Source of the DNA: Apophysomyces variabilis
Lineage: Eukaryota > Mucoromycota > Mucoromycetes > Mucorales > Mucoraceae
NCBI GenBank assembly: GCA_002749535.1
Contig: MZZL01000136.1
Span: 124,001-188,000, forward strand
DNA length: 64,000 nt
Direction of reading: 5' to 3'
Below the pieces are notes generated by a model. The model saw nothing but the letters and a program-made list of their open reading frames with translations. It had not been told where the DNA came from and did no database searches. Positions 58,952 to 64,000 of the stretch are shown in pieces. Each line of letters begins with the position of its first letter. Position 1 is the stretch's first letter. The translations under genes and the position numbers were made by a program.

Positions 58952-59740
58952 TAGGATGACTTCTTGGCGAAACGGATATGAGATAGAACACACGTACACA
59001 CACACACATATATATATGTGTATATGATAACGCATTCATTGTATGTAAGATAAAAATGCTATGTATGTGGAACGGATTTTTGAAACTCGGCGTCCCTGAT
59101 AAGGTGCTCTCTGAACGGACAATCTGTGAGGGAAACCCCTAATTGACCGTTAGGCACGAGATGTTAGTGAACTCTGACACACATCTCTCTCAGATTGAAT
59201 TACTCTGTACGTTAAGCTTCTATATTATACAACTGGATCGCAATGTACCCTTACTGGGGATAGTCGCTGTATCCAGATGGTAACCACGGCCCTTGGATTT
59301 TACGCCGCTTCTTGGAGACAAGCATGGATCGATCATGTGTTTGATTATGGTATTCTCTATTTCCATCTCTTGATAGATGCATATGGGCGCGCGCATCACA
59401 CATGGAGCATCTACAGCGCAGAAAGATGGTTATTGCATGTTGATCATTAAGACTAAGAAACACAAGCAGAAATGCCCCTTCCATCACACTCGCTCTTTCT
59501 CACTCTGGGTTGACTTATTTTCAAGCAATTGATAATCGGCTTTTTCTTTTTTGCCACAAGTGCTCCTTTTATTATTTTATTTGCTCTTTGCATGAATTCT
59601 GAGAACCGAAAAACCGATCGCGCGTCTACGCAAACGGAAAGTCTATAAAGTGATGAGGGAAAACAGAACTTACGGTCTTATTCATTCCATCACAACCATC
59701 CTTTTCTCTTTGCAACAGCCTTATTGATCTTTCAATCATC
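58952..59740. other. Intergenic with CA/TA microsatellite
   Basis: CACACACACACATATATATATGTG-type run at about 58995-59025 can fold on itself. The end is the promoter of the small secreted peptide gene. No other gene seen. Confidence 0.4.
59644..59649 (+). promoter_or_regulatory. TATA box of the 59.7-kb peptide gene
   Basis: TATAAA, 97 nt before the ATG at 59741. Confidence 0.45.
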
Positions 59741-59890
59741 ATGCGATTGACTCTTCTCGCGGCAGCTATCTGTGTCTACCTTGCTACCTTATCGCAAGCT
59801 TTTTCAGTGGGTTCCCATATTAAGAGAGGTGCTGGCGCTGATGTTGGCGTACACCGTCCTGTTAAGCATACTATCAGGCCTCCTCCCTAG
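59741..59890 (+). CDS. Small secreted peptide precursor with Kex2 site, Pro/His/Arg-rich mature part
   Basis: 49 codons. The signal peptide MRLTLLAAAICVYLATLSQA has a classic core and cleavage site. A short pro-part FSVGSHIKR ends in Lys-Arg, a Kex2-type site. The mature 20 residues GAGADVGVHRPVKHTIRPPP carry basic residues and prolines. The stop is TAG; the frame beyond it stays proline-rich for about 20 codons (PTGKAPLRPPRCPPLP), so the stop may be recent or read through. The leader aligns with those of the two genes at 60.7-60.9 and 61.3-61.5 kb (shared Leu core, Cys and terminal Gln-Ala-Phe). Function unknown; hormone-like signal or antimicrobial peptide are guesses. Confidence 0.55.
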   Translation: MRLTLLAAAICVYLATLSQAFSVGSHIKRGAGADVGVHRPVKHTIRPPP

Positions 59891-60672
59891 CCTACTGGCA
59901 AAGCTCCTCTACGTCCTCCACGTTGTCCGCCCCTCCCCCACCAAACCCATGTGATAGCATATCCGTTCGTGTTAAGACTGGGTAGAATCACACATTTGCA
60001 CGCAATAAAAATAAAGGAAAAAATAAAGATCGTCAATTTCCAAAGGTAAGAGAAACGAATAGTAAGGGAATACATTTGGAACTGGGGAATCTTGCGATTC
60101 AACTTGCTACAAGTCCTATGTGTTCTGATAGCAATGTCCAGAACACTTTCAATGGGTCGTACGATTCAGTTGCAGTGACTGAGAATTGTCGTTCGACAAC
60201 TGGAACATAAAGCAAGACAAATAGCAGAAGATCATCTGTGTTTTTCAATGGCTCGGATAACATCAACAAATTGCTGTGAATTATTCTATACAGTTTAAAA
60301 GAGTTGAAACAATAGTGTTTATGTATAGACAATGTAGCAAATAGCTATGCAGCGTCGGTCGGTTAGGTGGCTCATACAGAGTTATATGTTTCATTTAGCA
60401 ATTATAGACTTGTTTTACATTTCTTGGTCTGCGTAAATACATTGTAAAAAGCAATGATTGGTTTTACAAGTGAGATACAACTTGCAGGTATCAAACTGAG
60501 ATAGGTTTGAGTCTCTGCACATGCCTCGCTAAATGTACTGTGATAGTTATTCAACCTTATTGGACGAAACTACCGGGAATAAATCCATAGGCACGCTGGT
60601 TTGCTGTTTTTACGTGACAAAACTGCTGAACGGCAAGTTTAGACATGAGTGCCGGTATTATGGCCTGTAACT
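59891..60672. other. Intergenic
   Basis: 3' flanks of the plus-strand peptide gene and of the minus-strand paralogue. No gene recognised. Confidence 0.4.
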
Positions 60673-60939
60673 TTAATACCAGAAAGAAACCAAGCCCATG
60701 CACAGTGACAAACAGCAATGGCACCAAGGAGAGCTGGCAGCCGCGTCATCGATAAAGCCATTAATAAGCTTACCAAGTGCACCAATGTCATTAGCGTCGG
60801 CGAGATCAGCATTGACACTAACAGCAGCGTTGCTATGGATTCCTATCTGACGCTTCTTCTGGCCGAAATCCATTGTAAAAGCTTGAGAGGACATATTAGG
60901 GCAGAGACATACAACGGTGACAGGAAGAGTTGATTGCAT
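60673..60939 (-). CDS. Small secreted protein precursor with Kex2 site
   Basis: 88 aa from ATG 60939. The leader MQSTLPVTVVCLCPNMSSQA aligns position by position with the leader at 61291. A pro-part FTMDFGQKKR ends in a dibasic site, and the mature part begins QIGIHSNAAVSVNADLADAN, followed by GALGKLINGFIDDAAASS and a Cys-rich end (WCHCCLSLC). It is divergently placed 351 bp from its paralogue at 61291. An intron that changes the Cys-rich end cannot be excluded. Confidence 0.5.
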   Translation of the reverse strand: MQSTLPVTVVCLCPNMSSQAFTMDFGQKKRQIGIHSNAAVSVNADLADANDIGALGKLINGFIDDAAASSPWCHCCLSLCMGLVSFWY

Positions 60940-61290
60940 GATGAAATGAACAAGAACTGTTTCCGGACGTATTCATTGACTATAGAACCAATACACGCTC
61001 CAATTGGAACATGGAAATGCTTTCGGAATGGCCAGAAAAGATGCTGTTTCTTCCAACTTTGTCGTCAAAGCTCCCAATTCTGCCAGGTATCAGATTGGCT
61101 CATAACTGTATTCCAAACGATAACGCTGACGACAAATCGATCAGAAACAAAATTTTTCTGATAGTTTCAAGAAACTCTCCATGTTCCGACTATAATGCTT
61201 ATAACAGCGATAATAAGCAAAAGGGCAGGAAAAGGTTTTCTTTTTTGCTTAGTTGCATCAGAATAAGCAGGTTCTTTTCATCTTTTGACG

Positions 61291-61533
61291 ATGCGAGTAA
61301 GCCTTTCTCACACCATTATCTGTCTTTGTCTAGCTACTTTGCCCCAAGCGTTTCCAATGCACCGGCATTTCAAGAGAAATGCTGCTGATATTAGTACCAA
61401 TGTTAGTATCGGTGATATCGTTGCGCCTGTTAATGTCTTATTTGATAGCGATCTCGGTGATAATGGTGTGGCACAAGCTGACAATGGTCTAACTAGCCTA
61501 CCTGCTGATAACAGCGCCGCTGGTGGACTTTGA
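61291..61533 (+). CDS. Small secreted protein precursor with Kex2 site
   Basis: 80 aa. The signal peptide MRVSLSHTIICLCLATLPQA is followed by FPMHRHFKR (dibasic site) and a mature 51-residue acidic, Asn/Asp/Val-rich part beginning NAADISTNVSIGDIVAPVNV, without cysteine. The leader clearly matches those at 59741 and 60939; the mature parts share only a loose Asn-Ala-Ala start with the latter. This is the pattern of Kex2-processed repeat or effector-like proteins of fungi. Function unknown. Confidence 0.55.
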   Translation: MRVSLSHTIICLCLATLPQAFPMHRHFKRNAADISTNVSIGDIVAPVNVLFDSDLGDNGVAQADNGLTSLPADNSAAGGL

Positions 61534-61980
61534 ATTTCTCTGCGCAACGATTCTGTCCCATTCCAATGTACATCGAACTGTAATCGTTACTATGGATAGA
61601 TCAAACGCCCATATACAAGACAAAAAGAAATAAAACTGTGCAGGCTTGAAAAGAAAAAAAAACAGGACCAGTGTGGCTTTAGTATTGCGTACATAAACCA
61701 CACATTTACCTTGATTGAATGATTCCAAGCTGTGTGTAATCTTTAAACACGTCTGGTAATTTCTATAGCATTTAGCAGAGGTCATTAGCTTTAAACACGC
61801 TATGTATTGTCTAAACCAAAGATATAACGCTGAGTCCACAAAGAAAGGGAAGTTAATCCGTGTACTTTTTCAAGAGGATCGCATCAATACTTTGATTATT
61901 CGAAAGGGTGATATTTAATCAAGCTGCTATATCGCTTGGCAAGAAGTGATACTAAAACTTTTGCGGGACACGATGTATCT
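61534..61980. other. Intergenic
   Basis: AT-rich 3' flank of the peptide gene, up to the truncated DUF6729-like copy. Nothing recognised. Confidence 0.4.
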
Positions 61981-62949
61981 TAAACCATGCGGGTGTGATT
62001 TTACAATAACAATAGAAAAAGAAATTCGTTTCAAACTGCATGTATACAATGGGACATCGTTCTTATTCCTGCCGATGCTAAAATAGAAGGAGGAATTTGG
62101 TGGATTGGATACATATCCAAGACGTATTGCTTTTAAGACATTTTGAGCTCGGTTTTGTGCTTCGTGGTCGAACAAAGAAAGTGCTGTTTATTGCGCACAA
62201 GAGGTCTCCATATTCCCTGAATAAGTTTTCTATCACTGGGTACAACGTCCCTGACCCTGCGAAATATCCACGAAGGTTTAGTGGTCAACAAGTAATCCCA
62301 GCTAAGGTTCTTTGGAAGTAAGATATGCTTCCACCAACTGACGATCCTCTTGGTTGACTACAAAGATAGCATCGCGCAGGCAACGAAAGAATTCTTTTGC
62401 CAAGCCATGTCGTCTTGAAATCTTGATTATATCCATCAGATAGAATACGTCTTTTAATATCCTAGGGTTTCCCTGACGGATAGCTCGATTGCTTCCTCCA
62501 TGCTGTTATCGTCAGTCTCTTCCATAGGACGGCGAAGAGACGGTAACACATCTTCCAAAAGCTGTCTGTCGCCTTGTACATTATCCATAAACAAAGTTTC
62601 TGGGGCTTCATGCCCATATGCATTGTATGATTGAGTCATCTGCCGGAAAGATGCTTTGAGGTGCGACGGTGATTTGGTGGAGACGAGCATCTGCATCCGG
62701 ATCTCTTCATATTCGTTGCATACAGTGTAAAGTGCAGTGAAGATAGGCGCACTTCTGATCTTTGCTATATGCTTAATGATCTTGAAGGAATGGTCGCCTT
62801 TCAGAATTTTTCCACCGATTTGCATCATCTGTTTATCGATCAATGGTCATAATTCATCCATGATTCTAGTGTAGACCTGACGCAAATAGGCTGACGATGG
62901 AACAAAGCTGGCATATCTTTGTATATCACTGAGACTGGAAAAGTTGGCA
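61981..62949 (-). pseudogene. Truncated second copy of the DUF6729-like gene
   Basis: Collinear, same-strand copy of the middle of the gene at 19591-22858 (matching about 20745-21677). Protein stretches such as MMQIGGKILKGDHSFKIIKH and ALYTVCNEYEEIRMQMLV are the same or nearly so, with many point changes elsewhere (LVSTKSPSHLKASFRQMTQS against LVPTKSPSHLKASFRQMIQS). Both ends are missing. Frameshifts break it near 62455 and 62300, and it ends after NVLKAIRLGYVSNPPNSSFY. The abrupt left and right borders suggest a partial insertion or deletion. Confidence 0.85.
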
Positions 62950-63334
62950 GCTGTGCCATTGGGCAATTAAGCACTGATTGCCAGTTGATTGTTACGAGAT
63001 GTTCAACGTTGGTACTCTAAGCTTCGCAGTGGTAGCACTCTATTTCGTAAATAAAATGTTGATTCGCATCATGATTTGTTGCATCCTTGTACGTTATTGT
63101 TATGCATGGAAGAATCCTAGGTCTATTGCACGTTTCTAATCGGTCAAACTGATGCGAATTAAAGTAAACCACGTCATTTTCTATAAAGTCATAACGGTGC
63201 CTGGCGTCGAATTATTTCTTGCGCGAATGGGAAGGCCGGGGTTTTGGGCAACCCTCGCGTGACGCTTTATTTTTTAAGCCCTTTTCTCTGTTTTCCCTTG
63301 TCTGTCTTGTGTACAGCATATATATACATACGCC
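62950..63334. promoter_or_regulatory. Promoter region of the bL19m gene
   Basis: Holds the promoter of the bL19m gene. A TATATATA run at 63319-63326 is too close to the ATG to act as a TATA box. Confidence 0.35.
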
Positions 63335-63916
63335 ATGAACGCCATTCGATCTCTTGCTGCACGATTCACACGCCCCGGCGCAGGTGAGTGCTTCTTGATT
63401 GATATTATCATAGCCTCCAAAATATAAAAGGGACTAACATATTCATGGCACACAGTGTCTTATTCCACAGCTACTGCCGCTGCTTCCCCTAAAGGCAAGG
63501 TCAATGTCATGGAATACGTGGTGAATCAATCGGTAGAACAAGCCAACGTCGATGGACGTCGTGAGCTTTTCTCCCGCAAGAATCCTAATGGCGTGAAACC
63601 TGGATCGATTGTGCTGGTCGAAACCTTGAATGCTGCCAATGAGACTTCGACTTCCTCTTTCATGGGTGTCTGTATTGCCATTCGACGCAAAGGAATCGAC
63701 ACTTCATTTACTCTCCGTAATATCGTTATGCGCGTGGGTGTTGAACAACGGTTCTCCCTTTACTCTCCTCTTGTCAAATCAGTCCGTATCTTGCAGAACC
63801 CAACCGAATGGAAAGTGAGGAGAGCCAAGCTGTTCTATCTAAGACACAATCCTGGAAAAGCTTTCCAACCTCTCCAGAACCTTTGGCGTCAAGAACAAAT
63901 CGCTGCAAAGAAATAA
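63335..63916 (+). CDS. MRPL19: Mitochondrial large-subunit ribosomal protein bL19m
   Basis: Structural protein of the mitoribosome at the subunit interface. Exons are 63335-63383 and 63456-63916, giving 169 aa. Exon 1 encodes a presequence start (MNAIRSLAARFTRPGA), exon 2 continues VSYSTATAAA. The bL19 core is visible: KPGSIVLVETLNAANETSTS, SFMGVCIAIRRKGIDTSFTL, RNIVMRVGVEQRFSLYSPLV and VRRAKLFYLRHNPGKAF. RAKLYYLR is the bL19 signature. Order and length fit Img1-type proteins. Confidence 0.93.
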
Positions 63917-64000
63917 GAGACAAAAAACATTGCACTTTACCTAAATTACGCTAGAAAGACCCGCCGGACGTATTCAACGTATAGTACACATTTCGACAGG
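63917..64000. other. 3' flank of the bL19m gene
   Basis: Non-coding to the window end; no further gene start seen. Confidence 0.5.

Noticed and set aside
1..64000. CRISPR arrays, bacterial operons, phage genes
   Set aside because: None seen; the window is eukaryotic with spliceosomal introns.

Overview
The window looks like chromosomal DNA of an early-diverging filamentous fungus, most likely Mucoromycota (Mucorales-like). This is inferred, not proven. The reasons are dense genes with many short introns (about 45-100 nt, nearly all GT-AG), fungal-only families (Zn2Cys6 regulator, Spt23/Mga2-type factor, Atg15, Ada2 with a ZZ-SANT-SWIRM layout), single-copy eukaryotic housekeeping genes, and AT-rich gene-poor stretches with decayed transposons. 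There are no bacterial operons and no CRISPR array. Gene models below were spliced by hand; each exon chain was checked for frame.

Layout. 1-19 kb is gene-rich: a Zn2Cys6 regulator (-), a class IV aminotransferase like aminodeoxychorismate lyase (-), a cystinosin-type PQ-loop transporter (+), an alpha/beta hydrolase whose serine nucleophile is replaced by Asp (+), a decayed stretch, a mitochondrial PPR protein (+), the autophagic lipase Atg15 (+) and a TBC Rab-GAP (+). 19.6-22.9 kb holds a four-exon, possibly mobile gene of a cysteine-containing family that resembles DUF6729, and a truncated second copy lies at 62-63 kb. tRNA-Arg(ACG) follows. 25.3-33.1 kb has a secreted PA-domain subtilase, a heat-shock-factor-type regulator, an N gap and a quinone oxidoreductase, all on the minus strand. 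33.6-34.8 kb is a Tan1/THUMPD1 tRNA-acetylation adaptor. 36.5-42.3 kb has a chitin-binding type-4 (AA10-like) protein without the expected N-terminal His and an Spt23/Mga2-like factor that stops after its IPT/TIG domain. 48.6-54.7 kb is a second housekeeping block: mitoribosomal uL24m, FRG1, Ada2, Lst8. The window ends with mitoribosomal bL19m.

Between these blocks lie accessory islands (8.2-11.7, 22.9-25.2, 34.8-36.4, 37.3-40.2, 42.3-48.6, 54.7-63.3 kb) with a MULE pseudogene, a frameshifted Tc1/mariner transposase, two MITE-like families and several tiny secreted-peptide genes. The most interesting items are these peptide genes. One is a six-cysteine, knottin/cyclotide-like precursor at 45.8 kb, interrupted by one in-frame TGA in its leader. 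The others are a local family of three precursors at 59.7-61.5 kb that share a signal peptide ending in Gln-Ala-Phe and a dibasic Kex2-type site but have different mature parts.

Themes: endolysosomal and vacuolar function (cystinosin, Atg15, TBC GAP, Lst8/TORC1) is well represented, as is mitochondrial gene expression (PPR, uL24m, bL19m). I infer no functional cluster, because these genes are monocistronic and on mixed strands.
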